Of a DNA stretch of 64,000 nucleotides, positions 31,650 to 45,099 are shown piece after piece. This stretch comes from Chlorocebus sabaeus. Taxonomy: Eukaryota; Chordata; Mammalia; Primates; Cercopithecidae. A program made the position numbers and the translations under genes. How positions within the stretch are numbered: the stretch's first letter is position 1; each line of letters starts with the position of its first letter. Under the pieces are notes generated by a model that worked only from the letters and a program-made list of their open reading frames with translations, did not search any database and was not told the origin of the DNA. The DNA is taken from NCBI RefSeq assembly GCF_047675955.1, contig NC_132904.1, forward strand, positions 84,759,447 through 84,823,446, written 5' to 3'.

Positions 31650-32015
31650 AGGAACATATGCATTTTTTTAAACAAATCAAAATTTTCTGTAGCTCTGTGC
31701 CATAGTACAAACTTCCCCTCAGAAAAATCATTTCCACTTAGTTACCTCAAACTATTTACCTTTCGGGTATGTCCAGGACCCTGGGGCCTTCCCTACATTA
31801 CACTCTCCCTCCCCAGTGGTTGCTTGTTCCATCCTTAAGTCTCTGTTCTCTCTTCCAGCTCCTCATTTAAATTTGCCTTTTTATAATACAAATATTTGTT
31901 CATATTTATCTATTCCCTTGGTCTAGGAGATCCTTAAAAGCAGAGATCTGGTCTTGTTTGACTTTATAACTTCATATCCTAGGATAGTACCTCCATAAAG
32001 TAGCTATTCAATAGT
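31650..32015 (+). mobile_element. L2 LINE 3' end relic
   Basis: 'TAGGAGATCCTTAAAAGCAGAGATCTGGTCTTGTTTGACTTTATAAC' followed by 'GTACCTCCATAAAGTAGCTATTCAATAG' matches the L2 3' end pattern ('gctccttgagggcagggactgtgtctt... tagtaggtgctcaataaatg'). The 5' edge is uncertain. Confidence 0.65.
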
Positions 32016-32029
32016 AGTAATAATAATGT

Positions 32030-32090
32030 CAATGATGATGACAACGATGATGAAGAATGGATGGATGGATGGATGGATAGATTAATGGAT
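32030..32090. repeat. (GATGAT)/(TGGA)n simple repeats
   Basis: ATGATG/ACGATG units, then five TGGA units, directly after the L2 3' end, where L2 elements often leave simple repeats. Confidence 0.85.
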
Positions 32091-32329
32091 CAACAATGAA
32101 ACAGATCAATAAATGGAAAGATACACATAAGCAGTAAGTGAGATGTTTGAAATTCCCCCAACAAAAACCCAACTATGAGGCCTGGTATAGTTTGTATGCA
32201 AATCCTCTGTCTTGTCTTCTTGACTGTGAAATCTGTCTGGGCTGGCTACTCCAACAGCGTCTCCAGCCCTGCTTTCTACTAAAGTGCAAGCCTGTTAAAA
32301 GTTGCTCCATGCGTAGAAAGACCTCACAA

Positions 32330-32545
32330 CGTCAGATCCTGGATTCTGCTTCTCAATCTGCCTTAAATTAGGCTGTGACCTTGGCCAAGTTGCTGTAATT
32401 TTCCTAAGAAAATTCTGTTTATTCATCTAAAATGGGAATAGTAACCCATGCCCATATGTCCACCCCATGTGAGGTATTAGGAAGGTGCGATACATGACAG
32501 GCTTGCAAACAATAAAGTGTGATGCAAATTTAAGGGCTATTACTA
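32330..32545 (+). mobile_element. MIR SINE relic
   Basis: 'GGCTGTGACCTTGGCCAAGTTGCTG', 'TTTATTCATCTAAAATGGGAATAGTAAC' and 'GTGAGGTATTAGGAAGG' are diagnostic MIR core and 3' wording. Confidence 0.78.
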
Positions 32546-32674
32546 AATGTTGCTTCTCTTCTTATGTATCCAGTCCTGATTTTATCTTCAGGTGAATATT
32601 TTTTTTTTCATGTCAGCTATAACATGCTCATTTCTAAATCCTGGTAATTCCATAGGATTTGTTGGTGAGGAGGC

Positions 32675-32930
32675 AGAGTTTACTGTGCTAAGAACATGGA
32701 CATTTGATTTAGATTTTCATATAAATCTTAGCTTCATTATTTATTATCTATATGATTTTGGAAGTTTATACAACATTTTTGCTCCTTAATTTCCTTATCT
32801 CCAAAACAGGAATATTAATATATTTCTTAATGGTTCAATATAAAAACTAAATATTATAATCTAATGATACAGTATATATAAGCTCCTTGTACATACATAG
32901 TAGGTACTTTGTAGAGTGGAGTACTGAATA
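32675..32930 (+). mobile_element. MIR SINE relic
   Basis: 'TCCTTAATTTCCTTATCTCCAAAACAGGAATATTAATA' and '...CTCCTTGTACATACATAGTAGGTAC' follow the MIR order. The 5' half is diverged. Confidence 0.65.
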
Positions 32931-34084
32931 GAGAGGAGATGTCTAAGGACTGCACAAACCCAAATTCTAGTGGTAAAGACTCTTTCTGATTGGCTGAGGT
33001 TAAAAATAATATAAAATGATAAACTTTAACTCTTCACAGAAAATTAACTAGAATTAACTTAAGAAATCCAGGAAGAGTCAGTCCTATTCTTGAAATTTGA
33101 GATCAGTAATTGCTTCCAAATATTCATGTATCACAGCCATAATCATTGTTAATACTAAGTATTATCCAGACTTATTTTTTGAATTATTAAAGTTAGATGC
33201 TGTTTAACAATATCCTCCATAAAATCACAGGTTTAATATTTAAATTTATTCTGATACATAGGAGAACAAATACTTTGTCTAAAACACATAATAATACAGA
33301 ACCACCACCAAAAGTAAGAAAAGAGAAAAAAAAGTTGTGTACTACCTAACTGGTTTACAGAATTCTTCATTGCAAACTTCTTTCTGCAAATGTTTATGCT
33401 CTTAAATCTTGCTCATAATTTTGTCATTAACTGGATTTAAAATAGCCACAAGGAATGAAATAACACTATGGCTTGAAACGTTTAAAATCAGTTTTAAAGT
33501 TTGCATTACACAAAGAGTAAGTTTTTGCTTGCTCAGAATATCAAATTTCTATTCTATACAGCTTCTACCTCAAGCAAGTACCTGGCAAATCATTGGCATC
33601 TATAGGATTTTGGTACATGGGATGCATGGAGGAGAGTAATTCATCTTATGCTTATTTGCATTTAAAGCCACAAACACTCTCTGAGTGTTAATCACTAATT
33701 CATCAAATAATCAATTAAACTAGAAGTTTCAATTCCATCTGAGAAGTGAACTAATAGAGGCTTATGCAGAGTAACAAGGGGCACCAAGTAAAAGTATCTT
33801 ACCTACCCAGCAAGGGGGAAATTTGGTAAAATAGAGGAATCTTATTTAACTTTCTTGTAACCCATTCTACCTTTATCATCTATATTTTCTAGAACCTTAC
33901 TTAAGACCTTTAAAAACTTAGGAAACCAGAGTTTCCTAATTGGCTTCCCTGCCTCTGGCTCACTTTATTGTCTCCAAACATTTACATGGCTGCTATTTAT
34001 TCTTCATTTATTCTTTGGATAAATATTGACTGAGCCCTTACTATGTGCCAGGCACTGTGCTGGAACTCTGATCAAGTCATCACC
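32931..34084. other. Intergenic DNA, no gene seen
   Basis: Short frames only. The stretch 33995-34070 ('...ACTGAGCCCTTACTATGTGCCAGGCACTGTGCTGGAAC...') belongs to an ancient mammalian repeat type that I cannot name with certainty. Confidence 0.5.
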
Positions 34085-34345
34085 CACTTCAGCCCCTCCC
34101 TGTAGCCTCTGGCTGAAGTCTACATTTCTTTACTTGGCATTCAAGGCCCATGTTTATCTGGCCCTGCTTGCCTCCTGAACACTCCTTTTCCAGCAACTCC
34201 TATTCCAGCCCTGCTGCATTGCTTGCTTCTCTGATACCCTGTATTTGTGGCCCTTGCAGCCTTTGCATACGTGCATATCTTTCTTTACCTGGCTGTCTCC
34301 TCCCAGCCTGTTCTAAAGTCATCTCTTCTAGGAAAAGGAGACTGT
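34085..34345 (+). mobile_element. L2 LINE relic
   Basis: 'GGCATTCAAGGCCCATGTTTATCTGGCCCTGC', 'CTCCTGAACACTCC' and 'GCAGCCTTTGCATACGTGCATATC' follow the conserved L2 ORF2 3' segment ('cattcaaggcccTccacaatctggcccc... cctttgcacatgct'). The frame at 34150-34347 is this L2, not a gene. Confidence 0.65.
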
Positions 34346-35205
34346 GAAATAGCCGGAATCCTCAAAGGATATCTACTGATATTGTTTAAGAAAAGAAACT
34401 AAATAATTGTTTATGTTATGTATCTATGCCAAAACAATAACAAAAAAGGAAAATATATTTTACAAGGTTAAAGTGGTCATTTCTAATTAGTAGAAAATAG
34501 ATATTTTAAATCTGTATTTTCTAAAATGTTCTTTGATTACCATCTAATTTTATACTGGGAAAAAATAAACATGTTTAACAGGGAGGGGGAGAAGGGAAAA
34601 AGAGCAGCAGCAAGGAAGGGAAAAGGATTTAAAAAAAAAAAAGACAGTATAGAAGCCTTGAACAAATTTCACAATGTTAAATAAACTACCCATCAGCTTA
34701 GTGAGCTTGCCTTTATTCTTCTATAATAAAAATCACCCACATGTTTCCCATTTATAGCTAAACTCAGTTAATTACAGCATTGTTTGTGGTTGCTTCTGGG
34801 CACAGTCAATACAGCTAATTAGATCCTTTACAGTCTTTAGAAAGTTTCTCTCATTCCTTGTGAAACATCAATATCTGGCGCAGTATGCATTAGTAAGGAG
34901 ATCCAGCGAGTAATAATATGATCCTAAGGTTGGTGAAGTGAAAAACGGAGGCAATTAGAAAGATAACTCAGGCAGAGTTTCTTGCCCCTGAATAACCAAG
35001 AGCAATCATTTTTGTCAGACTTATTTAGAAAAAGATCTCAATTCTGAGGTTTAGCAAAGCCAGGAGCATTAGAGAATCATACAGTCTTGGAGCTGGATAA
35101 ACCCTTAGGAGTTGTCAAATTTTGTCATAGTAGTGAAAGCTTTTGTTCAGATCAATTTTAGAATAGAAACTTGATACAGTAGCTTTTGGGTAGTATGACA
35201 AAGTA
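34346..35205. other. Intergenic DNA, no gene seen
   Basis: AT-rich with a purine-rich tract (34580-34645). No recognisable element or open frame of note. Confidence 0.55.
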
Positions 35206-35611
35206 CAGTTGACCCTTGAACAACATAAGTTTAAACTTGTGTTGGGGTCCACTTCTATGCATATTTTCTTCTGCCTCTGCTACCCCTGAGATGGCAAGAC
35301 TAGCTCCTCCTCTTTCTTCTTCTCCTCAGCCCACTCATCATGAAGACCTATGTGATGATCCACTTCCACATAAGAAAATTAAATATTTTTTCTCTTCCTT
35401 ATGATTTTCGTAATATGTTCCTTTCTCTAGTGCACTTTATTGTCAGAATACAGTGTACAATACGTATAACACAGAAAGTGTTAATTGACTGTTGATGTTA
35501 TTAGTAAGGCTTCCAGTCAACAGTAGGCTATTGAAGAGTCAAAATTATACATGAATTTTCGACTGTGCGAGGACTTGGTGCTTCTATCCCAACTTGTTCA
35601 AGGCTTAACTT
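35206..35611. mobile_element. Tigger2-like DNA transposon (non-autonomous)
   Basis: A 406-bp TcMar-Tigger-type element. The left end CAGTTGACCCTTGAACAAC mirrors the right end '...TTGTTCAAGGCTTAACT' as a terminal inverted repeat. TA flanks the left end, and TA follows the right end within a base or two, fitting TA target duplication. Internal wording ('CCGCCTCTGC..CCCTGAGA'-like, 'TCCTTATGATTTTCGTAATA', 'AGTCAACAGTAGGCTATT') matches Tigger2/MER28-type sequence from memory. Too short to encode transposase. The open frame at 35216-35404 is incidental. Confidence 0.8.
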
Positions 35612-35629
35612 TAGAAAGAACAGGACTCA

Positions 35630-35785
35630 CCGACTTAGGTAAATCCAGGCTTTAATTCCAATTTCATCCTTAAGCAAGTAACTTGTCCTAACTGAAGCCT
35701 CTCTGTTTTCTTGTGAATAAAACATGGATAATAACTTCTACTTTGAAGATTGGTTGTGATAACAAATGAAATGCAGCCTGGATTT
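35630..35785 (+). mobile_element. MIR SINE relic
   Basis: 'CTTAAGCAAGTAACTTGTCCTAACTGAAGCCTCTCTGTTTTCTTGTGAATAAAACATGGATAATAA' in pieces fits the MIR core and 3' wording. The last part reads 'GATTGGTTGTGATAACAAATGAAATG'. Confidence 0.7.
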
Positions 35786-38634
35786 AGTATTACCAGCCTG
35801 GTGGTATTACTCTGTAGGGGCTGCAGTTTGTTAACCCTCCCCAAATTAAATACTAGGAAAATGAGTTTGCTCCTTAGAAATTAAAATTAGAGCTAACATA
35901 TGCAAAATCACTGAACAAGTCTGAATAATTTACAGTCCAGTAGAACTGATTTGTATTTGATGGAATTTATTAGCATTTTAAGAAGGAATATGAGACTTAA
36001 AAGGAGGAGTTGAGAATCTCAAAGGCATTCAACATCTAAGCATTTTCCAAAAGATATTCAAATGCAGCCAATAATCTAAAAGTCTTATTCAGAAGGGAAT
36101 CCCCAATGTGGAAAGGTTGGAGAGATTTTCTACCTAGGACTTTTCTATTTCTATTTTCATAGGCACTACTACCCTTACCCACAGATGAGGGGATCAGGGA
36201 ATCTGAGGCTAATGCCATTAGACCTTGAGTGCCTCTGGCTTCCCTTGTCCTGATTCCATGTTATTATCACAACCTTTGATACTTATTTGGAATCCCATGT
36301 GGATAAGCCTCTAGCAACAATATGTAGTGGTCACTTGGAGGTTGAGTATTCTAGTCCCTGTGGCCATTATTTCTTCTGGTAAACTCGTAAACTGGTATTT
36401 GAGTATTATACCTTAGTTCATTGAGCTTGCCATATATAACTATGCCCAAGGGATGAGTTCTCTTTGTGCTGACGAGATCAGAAAGGCCTCAGATTGGGGA
36501 AAATTTACCATGGCAGTAAATGTCCCCTCGTTAAAGAGGCCCTTGGCATATAGCCAGCTTCCTTCTTTGATGGGATAATACAACATCACCTGATGGCTAT
36601 TTTACATCATTTTAAAATTTCCATTCTAGGCGCCCATTAAGTATTTATTACATCTCCTTTCTACCCCAAGGAGGTGTCTTTGACTGGATTTTCTCTAGAT
36701 CAGTCCCTGCAACAAATATTTGTGTGCAAATAGAATATATGGGAAGTGGTCCCAGGAAGTACCAATAAGAAAATGAGGATAGGAGACAGGAAGTAGAAAA
36801 AAAAAAGCCAGCAAAGTTTACAATATCAAGCAAGTTAATACTGTAGACAGCTAGGGCTCAATCCTAATGGGCAAGGAACTTAGGGAGATAATGTAGAACA
36901 TGTCACAGGGTTAGCCTCCCAGTCCCCATGGGCAAGGAAGATGTATATTAACCTCTAATTATTGTCTCTCTTTGGCTGAGGGTTGTTCCCTAATGCATCA
37001 GCTCCTGATATTTCTGGCCTTCTGGGCCTGGAGGCCTAGAGAATGTGCTCTGGGGAGAATCACACTAGTCAGAGTGGTAAAGCACTGTAAGACTTTCTCT
37101 GTGGCTTCAAATTTAGCCTCCAAAGGGGCATCACAGAAAGTGAAGTCAAATTTGAGACTTATTCCCATTTCTATATAGTCTTATTTGATTGGAGTAATCA
37201 TGACTGTAGTGTTATTTCCCTCAGGTCAATGTTAAGTCTGAATACTACAGTATTGACTTATATTTATATTCTGTTTCAATATCTGCAAGAAATCAAAACG
37301 TGAGAGTCAGGTGACCCCAATTTAACTCAAGCAAGTGTGATGAATTAGAACAGAAGTCCAAACTTCTCAATACTCAAAGTGCAAGTAATATCACATTTCT
37401 TTAAACTTCTCAATTTTATTGAAGATTCACATAAGACTCCTCTACCCACCTAAATGTGTGGAAAATTCACTATTAGTTATTTAAAGGACTGCTGATGTGG
37501 GTTCCTCTCTGTCTTCACTTGTATGATACAAGAACACTGACAGGACAGGAGGGTTATAGAACATATACAGCTCTGACATGGTGTATATCAGGCATCAACA
37601 TCTTTAGCAGGGAAGAAGCAAGATCCTGTGTGTGTGTGTGTGTGTGTCTGATGTTCCTGTTCCTTGTAGCTGTGTGCTTCCTTGAAGGAGTCATGGTCCC
37701 CCAACTTCTGTTGCTCCAAGCTGCTATAGAGTCTTCTTGTCCAGCTTTCTGCCTGGAAAGGCAGGTCTATGTAGACCCAGGCCCTGAAAGCTAGCGTCAG
37801 CCCCAGTGCTTCTTTACATTTTCTTAAGCCACAACAACTAGCTGTGACCTGCATTCTTCCTGCCCTTTTCTTCAGGATCTCACTGGGTATGGTTTCCCCT
37901 CCTCTAATCCACAAGACTAAAAGTCAAGTGTCTTTTACTCTCCTGCTCTTGATCAAGAAAGCTTAATTGCTTCATCAGCCTCATCAGCCTCAGCTGTTCA
38001 CAGATGTATGTTAAACACAAACTCCGGAAGAGAGCAGTCAAGAAAAGTGACCCAGAGAGAAGGGAGTTGGGAGAATAATATCCAGCTCCAGAGTCACTCA
38101 CCACTACTTAAAACTCTAGCAGGAATCAAAATCACCTCTTTTCCTAAAAGCAATGGAACTAAAATTTCTGGGCTAGAATTCCACCAGAAAATTTCAGGAG
38201 TTATAATCGCTCACTTGCATGAGTTGCTGATCGAAGTGGCCTTGGTTGATTCTCACTGGCAGTCATCCTCATTTCATAGGCATCTGATTCACTTCAGCCA
38301 GCCTTCAAGTCCCACACCCTCCTTGGTCCTCATCAGCTAAGATTACCCTAGTCAGACTACGTTTCTCATGATACTTAGAGATAATTCACCAAGTTTTTCC
38401 TTGTTTTGTTTTTGTTTTTAAGATGCTATCCCTTTGAAGTATGCCTTGCAGTCCCCCAAATCCTCTGCTGAGTTCACTTTGATGCATCTATAGTGCACTG
38501 GGTGATAGTTTCCTATTTAGTTCTAAGATCATTTCAAGAACTTCATGGAAGGCTTTTTGGCAGTCAAAACCATTTATATATGCATATATAGAAGTATTTA
38601 ACATTTGTTTAGTGCAATAATTTTTCCATCTCAG
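35786..38634. other. Intergenic DNA, no gene seen
   Basis: No exon-like frame. Open frames at 37495-37794 and 37914-37588 overlap on opposite strands around a TG microsatellite and resemble no family I know. 36220-36830 could be an old LTR-element internal region, but I cannot support a family. Confidence 0.45.
37627..37647. repeat. (TG)n microsatellite, 21 nt
   Basis: Uninterrupted TG dinucleotide run. Confidence 0.95.
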
Positions 38635-38748
38635 TGAAGAATTACTGAAGGAGTTTGTTCAAAATGTAGTTCATACCTGAAGATTCTAATTCAGTAGGTC
38701 TGGAATGGGCCTCAGGAATCTATATTTTTAATAATAATTTTCAGATGC
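38635..38748 (+). mobile_element. MER5A-like hAT DNA transposon relic
   Basis: 'AGATTCTAATTCAGTAGGTCTGGAATGGGCCTCAGGAATC' (in two parts) is the conserved core of MER5A/B, a non-autonomous hAT-Charlie element. The ends are decayed. Confidence 0.75.
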
Positions 38749-38794
38749 AACAGTAAGAAGACTGCATTCTATAAAACACTTATGTGTTACTATT

Positions 38795-39030
38795 ATAGAT
38801 ATTAATAGTATCAGACAATTTGCTAAAACCTTTACAGGCTTTATTTTATCAAACCATCACATTAATGCTATAATGAAAATATTATTAGCCTCATTTTATA
38901 GATGACTAAAGAGGGCTGAGTAAGGGAAATGAAAACCCAAGGTCATTAATCAAATATGTTAGATTAGAAATTCAAATTAAGTTATATCTACATAGTTGCA
39001 AAATCCAAACTCTTTCAATTATATTACATT
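38795..39030 (+). mobile_element. MIR SINE relic
   Basis: 'ATTATTAGCCTCATTTTATAGATGACTAAAGAGG' and a downstream 'CAAGGTCATTAATCAAATATG' follow the MIR 'ccccattttacagatgaggaaactgagg... caaggtcacacagc' order. Confidence 0.75.
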
Positions 39031-39504
39031 ATAAAACAAATTCTGATGTTAAGGATATTTCAATTCTAGAACAAAAAAATGGCAATTCTCCATGAATACA
39101 TCTTGGATTAAAAAATTAATCTGTTCTTTAGTTGAAATTTATGTATCCATCAAGTTAGGCTATACTGTGATAACGAATAATTCATAGGCAGTAGTTACTT
39201 AACACAACTAAGATTATTTTTCCCTGATGCTCCATACCTACCTTGAGTTGTGCTGGGGATCCTGTACCATGCTGTCTCCATTCAGGGACAAAGTGCTGAG
39301 CCACTATCATTTAGAACATCACCACACCCTGTGGCAGGGAGGGAAATAAAGCAAAAAGGCAGCAGCTTTTTTGCTCACATTTCATTAGCTAAAGCAAGTT
39401 GTATGGCCATATTTAACATTAGGATGGTAGTGAACTACAATTCTACCATGTGCTCAGAAGGCAGAGAGGTGAAAATACTGTAAACTGCACAATGGTTCAC
39501 AGGT

Positions 39505-39720
39505 AGATTAGAAACTGCTAGACTTGGAGAAGGAGGATGTGGGTTCAAATTCTAACTTCACAATGTACTAACCTTATGACTTTAAGCAAGTAAATAAATA
39601 TCAGTTTATTTCCTAAACAAGTATACTAATACTTTTGCCATATGGTTGTTGTGAAAATCAGTAAGACCATGTAAATTCAGTTGAGTACCTGAAGCATAAG
39701 TGCTCTCACTAAAACTAGTG
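39505..39720 (+). mobile_element. MIR SINE relic
   Basis: 'GTGGGTTCAAATTCTAACTTCAC', 'CTTATGACTTTAAGCAAGTAAATAAATATC' and 'GGTTGTTGTGAAAATCAGTAAGACCATGTAAA' follow MIR order along most of its length. Confidence 0.8.
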
Positions 39721-41139
<1,419 letters not shown>

Positions 41140-41554
41140 TAAATGTCATGCTAGCTGTAGGGCATTCAAACCACATGGAGACAAAAATTCATTTTGCTGT
41201 GCCTTTAAGGACACTTTCTAGAAACTTTCGAGAAGCATACTGTAAATTATTGCAGCTTTCTTACTTCAGGCTTATCATGATCTCTTTGAAATTTCCCAAT
41301 TTTCATACTGCAGAAACACATCTCCAGCAGTTGTTTCTTTGGGAATCAGAATAAATAAAGGAGGCTTTTATTTCTGTAGAGCACAAAGGATCAATTGCAT
41401 CATATATTATCCTTCAGTGAGGCTTTATGTTACCGAGCCCAATAAGCCTCCAAAGAGATATCAAGAATTCGTCACTCAAACTGTCTAAAATAGGGTCATG
41501 ATAAAATGTAAGTGAGAATAGGATATGAAATAATTATTATGCATATCCCACAAC

Positions 41555-41690
41555 CAAAATCTTTTTACATAGTTTATCTCATATAAACCAATTTTTGAGA
41601 AGCACTATTCTGATTTTATGAATAAATAAACTGGGACTAGGAGAATTTAGAAAAATGGGAAAGGGCTTAAACTCAAGTTGTGGGTCTTCA
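41555..41690 (+). mobile_element. MIR SINE relic
   Basis: 'CATAGTTTATCTCATATAAACC' and 'TGATTTTATGAATAAATAAACTGGGACTAGG' fit the middle of MIR. Confidence 0.6.
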
Positions 41691-41739
41691 ATTATTTATG
41701 TTAACAAACTATTTGCCAAAATATTAAATTATTTTGACT

Positions 41740-41960
41740 AATATAGAGAAGAGCTATGGTATAGAAAGCTGTCTGGGATTCAGAATCAGATAGAAGTTCA
41801 GATTCTGGTTCTAGTACATACTAATTCTATGACATTCGTAAAGGACTTAATACTTTTGAGCCTTAAATATTTTATCTGAAAAATTCAAAATACCAGAGTT
41901 GGGTTGTGAAGTTAGAATAATACCTAAAAGCACAGCAGAAATTGAATAAATAATGATAAT
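41740..41960 (+). mobile_element. MIR SINE relic
   Basis: 'GTCTGGGATTCAGAATCAGATAGAAGTTCAGATTCTGGTTCTAGTAC' in pieces, then 'TTAATACTTTTGAGCCTTAAATATTTTATCTG', matching MIR order. Confidence 0.72.
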
Positions 41961-42748
41961 TTTATAATATATTACATATGAGATCCATAAAATAACCTTC
42001 CAGGAACTTCCAGTTCTAACTTTATATAATTCCTGGAATGATTAATTTAATGTGTATGCCTAAATAAATGTGCCACCTCTAAACCTACTTAGCATGAAGC
42101 CACCTGGAGTCCTGGTAGTTACTTGGAAACCCTAGGAGGAGGAGGGATATGCTCTGACTTACTGGGCTACTCATCTGTATAATCCAGCCTGTCTCTCAAA
42201 TGTCTGTGCTTCTCTCAGGCAGTTGTTGACAATAAGATCATCAAACATCCTCTAGTTTTCCCAAAGCAGTCTTGGTAATATTCCCAGCATGCTTTTAAAA
42301 AAATCTTCCTCTTCTACCTGACCCATTTTTGCCTGGGATATTTTCTTCACTATTTGAGCTAGTTTTAATTAAAGTTGATAATTCTTGGGTGGCTTCCACA
42401 TGCTCCCTGATGAGGGTGATATAAATGGACACAATAAACAGACCATCTAATATTGATAGAGTCTACAGCTGCATCTGCTAATTAGGGCCAATAATGGCTT
42501 TTGGGGCAAGAGTTCCCATATGATGTTTGTTTAATTAAAGTCTTTGTCTGCCCTACTCAGAAGGGTGAAAAATATTCCACTTAAAATGTACTGAAAGCAA
42601 TCATAGCTGTTAGAAGGAAGAACATTCCATAATAGTCTCTCCTGGACTCCCAGAAGGAAAATTTTAGGACAAAATAATATTTTTTCTTGATAGTACATAC
42701 AATGTTGTTATTATTTTAAACTAGGTAAATTATTCTATTTCCAATTTC

Positions 42749-42805
42749 ATATATATGTAATTCATATATATATATATAAAATCTCTGTGTGTATATATAT
42801 ATATG
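42749..42805. repeat. (TA)n/(TG)n imperfect microsatellite
   Basis: Alternating TATATA with a short TGTGTG break. Confidence 0.85.
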
Positions 42806-43029
42806 AGTAGGTCTGACCAATAGGCTTTAAGAGGGAATAGGATCAAATGTGAGCCAGGGAGGATTAGAGCAGGGAATATGAGGCAGACTGGGTCTCTCAA
42901 ATATTATCATATGAGTAATGAGCTCACCTTGCTTGACCAACTACGTAATGTTTCCTCTGAATTACAGGCTGAGTTATTTACCCCAGGTCTCTAATTATCA
43001 TAGGTCATGAGATAAGATGCACTGTGGTG

Positions 43030-43155
43030 GGATGGTGAAGTGGAAAGTGCCTGGGGCAGAGAGACAGAAAGTGGATGTTAGTCCTGGCTTTGCTATGAAT
43101 TTAGAAAAGTATTGTTTGAGTCTTCATTACTTTATTTGGAGAAATGGAAGTATGT
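43030..43155 (+). mobile_element. MIR SINE relic
   Basis: 'GTGAAGTGGAAAGTGCCTGGGGC' followed by 'GTCCTGGCTTTGCTATGAATTTAG' and 'GAGTCTTCATTACTTTATTTGG' follow MIR order. Confidence 0.55.
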
Positions 43156-43521
43156 ATATTTAGGGAGGGCTTTAGCTGGCTTAATTTAAAAGATACTTTC
43201 CTGCTTTAATGTCTTTGATTATATTTGATTTGGGGGATTTTTCCAAAGGTGGCTCACATGAATTACCAATTTGTAAGTATTTAAAGTATAAAAGGGTTTT
43301 GGTACCACATAGATAGAAAGCTCTGATCTATATGGCTGACCTGGGTTCACAGTTTAGCCCTATGTTTTCCCAGAAACAGGAAACATCACATTGTCTTGTT
43401 TCTAAGCTGTACTTTATTCTATCTTCATATGTTTCTGAAATCAAGATGCTTCTCAAAGCCAAAAGTTACTGGCCTAAATTATAACATAGCTGTCATTGCT
43501 TATAGGTAGGCAAATGTAACT

Positions 43522-43627
43522 CTGTGTGTGTGTGTATGTGTGTGTGTGTGCATGTGTGAGAGACAGAGAGAGAGAGAAAGAGAGAGAGAGAGAGGGAGAG
43601 AGAGACAAGGAGAGGGAGAAAGAGAGG
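43522..43627. repeat. Compound (TG)n-(GA)n microsatellite
   Basis: TG units (43522-43558) pass directly into GA/GGA units (to 43627), an alternating purine-pyrimidine tract joined to a homopurine tract. Confidence 0.93.
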
Positions 43628-43997
43628 ATAACCGTTTATCTGTCACCTCAGTTTAGTTACTGGCACTATACTAGGGTTTACATTTCAAATTTTAAATTTG
43701 GATCCCTAATTGTTACTAAATATACTTTGAAAAACGTTACACTAGGAAGCAGCAGTGAACAAAAAAGTTGTTAAAAGTTTTGACACTTTCCTGTTACACA
43801 CGAGTCAATAAATAAAAAGTAGGAGATTTATCAACTCTCTCAAGGTATGTTATGAAATAGTTAAAGCTAGGAGAGATAGATCTAATCAGGTTACAGGTTA
43901 CATGTGTGAAGGGCTGTGACTTCAATCATGGAATTATCTTATCAAACTTTTTTCCTTTTCCTTTCTTCATTTCCTCTCTTTTTTTCTTTCCTTTCCC

Positions 43998-44036
43998 GCC
44001 TGCCTGCCTGCCTGCCTTCCTTCCTTCCTTCCTTCC
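43998..44036. repeat. (CCTG)n-(CCTT)n tetranucleotide repeat
   Basis: Four CCTG-type units followed by about five CCTT units inside a pyrimidine-rich tract. Confidence 0.93.
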
Positions 44037-44739
44037 CTCTTTTTAAATAAGTGACTTGATTTTTAAGATCTTTACATAATTAAAAATTCACTGTGTATAT
44101 AAAATTACAAACAACATCTCAACACTCGAAAGTAATAATCAGTACTATTAAGAGTGTATCATTGCAGAATTACCTGTATACCTATATACAGATCAAATGA
44201 TAGATACACCACTAGATTTAAAGTGTTAAGGTACTTGGGTTGAGTTATGCATATTTTAAAATTTAATGTATTAATTTTAGTTAAATAAAAATGAAACGTG
44301 GTAAATGATATAGCATATATAAAAATATTTTCTTGCTCTGTCAGCTGAGAAGTCCTAGAATCAAGGATATTTCAGTTACAGCAAACACACCTAGCTCCAT
44401 ATCATGGTTTCTAATACCATTCTCCAGTAAAAGAAAACAGGGCTACTTAGAGAAATGGCTGAAGCTAGGGCTGAGACAGAAGATATAAAAGATGATTCCA
44501 GAAGATTTTGTAGTGCCAGAAAATAAGGGAATGCTGGAAAAAAAAAAAAAAACCTCACAATTATTGAGTATGTCAGAGGGATGTAGGGCAACTGGAAAGA
44601 ACTTCAGTGACCAAAGCTGAAATTATCTGAGCAGCAAAATAAGTAAAAAATCATTAGATTATAATCCAAATTATAAAAAAATTCATCAACTAACTAGAAT
44701 TAGTTTATTTATTTGGTCATTAATTTAACTAGAATGAAA

Positions 44740-45080
44740 TAGCATAAACAAATTCTTCTGCAGAAGAATTCCAAAAAATTTATGGAGATAGTTCACCCTC
44801 AAGGAGGTAAAATATAATTCACAATTCCTTAAATGAAGCCTGTGCATAGTGACTTCTTGCTAAAGAGTAAAGCATAAGAAGGGAGAAGAAGAATAACTTC
44901 AGAATAGAGAAACTTGACAGACACTACCCCAGCCAAGTGACTAAAGATAGCAGTCTTAAATTATGTAGATAGTACAGACCCTTGGTACGATGTGATAAAA
45001 ATAGCACTTTTGTGGGGTGAGCTTCACAAAACCTCATAGCCTGTTCTAACCTTAAAAACTATATTAAACAAATTTAAATT
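44740..45080 (+). mobile_element. Old LINE-1 (L1ME-type) 3' end
   Basis: 'GTGCATAGTGACTTCTTGCTAAAGAGTAAAGCAT', 'AACTTGACAGACACTACCCCAGCCAAGTGA' and 'GACCCTTGGTACGATGTGATAAAAATAGCACTT' (in pieces) follow a 3' UTR I associate with L1M/L1ME elements. No coding sequence. Confidence 0.65.
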
Positions 45081-45099
45081 TAGAAACAGTTTATGAAAC

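Larger units (their letters stand above)
41961..44739. other. Intergenic DNA with microsatellites
   Basis: No gene recognised. The region contains one weak MIR and three simple-sequence tracts, listed separately. The open frame at 43526-43774 is translation of the TG/GA repeat. Confidence 0.55.

Noticed and set aside
31430..31675. 81-codon minus-strand frame ending in Val-Cys repeats
   Set aside because: The C-terminus is translation of the AC microsatellite.
34150..34347. 65-codon frame with a Cys-rich, signal-peptide-like look
   Set aside because: The sequence matches an L2 relic, and the Cys/Pro content comes from that repeat.
36220..36830. Possible old endogenous retrovirus internal segment
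   Set aside because: Wording looked vaguely LTR-element-like, but no LTR, primer-binding site or conserved motif could be pointed to.
37495..37914. Overlapping 99- and 108-codon frames on opposite strands
   Set aside because: They cross a TG microsatellite, show no domain, splice or start context, and cannot both be real. No support for a gene.
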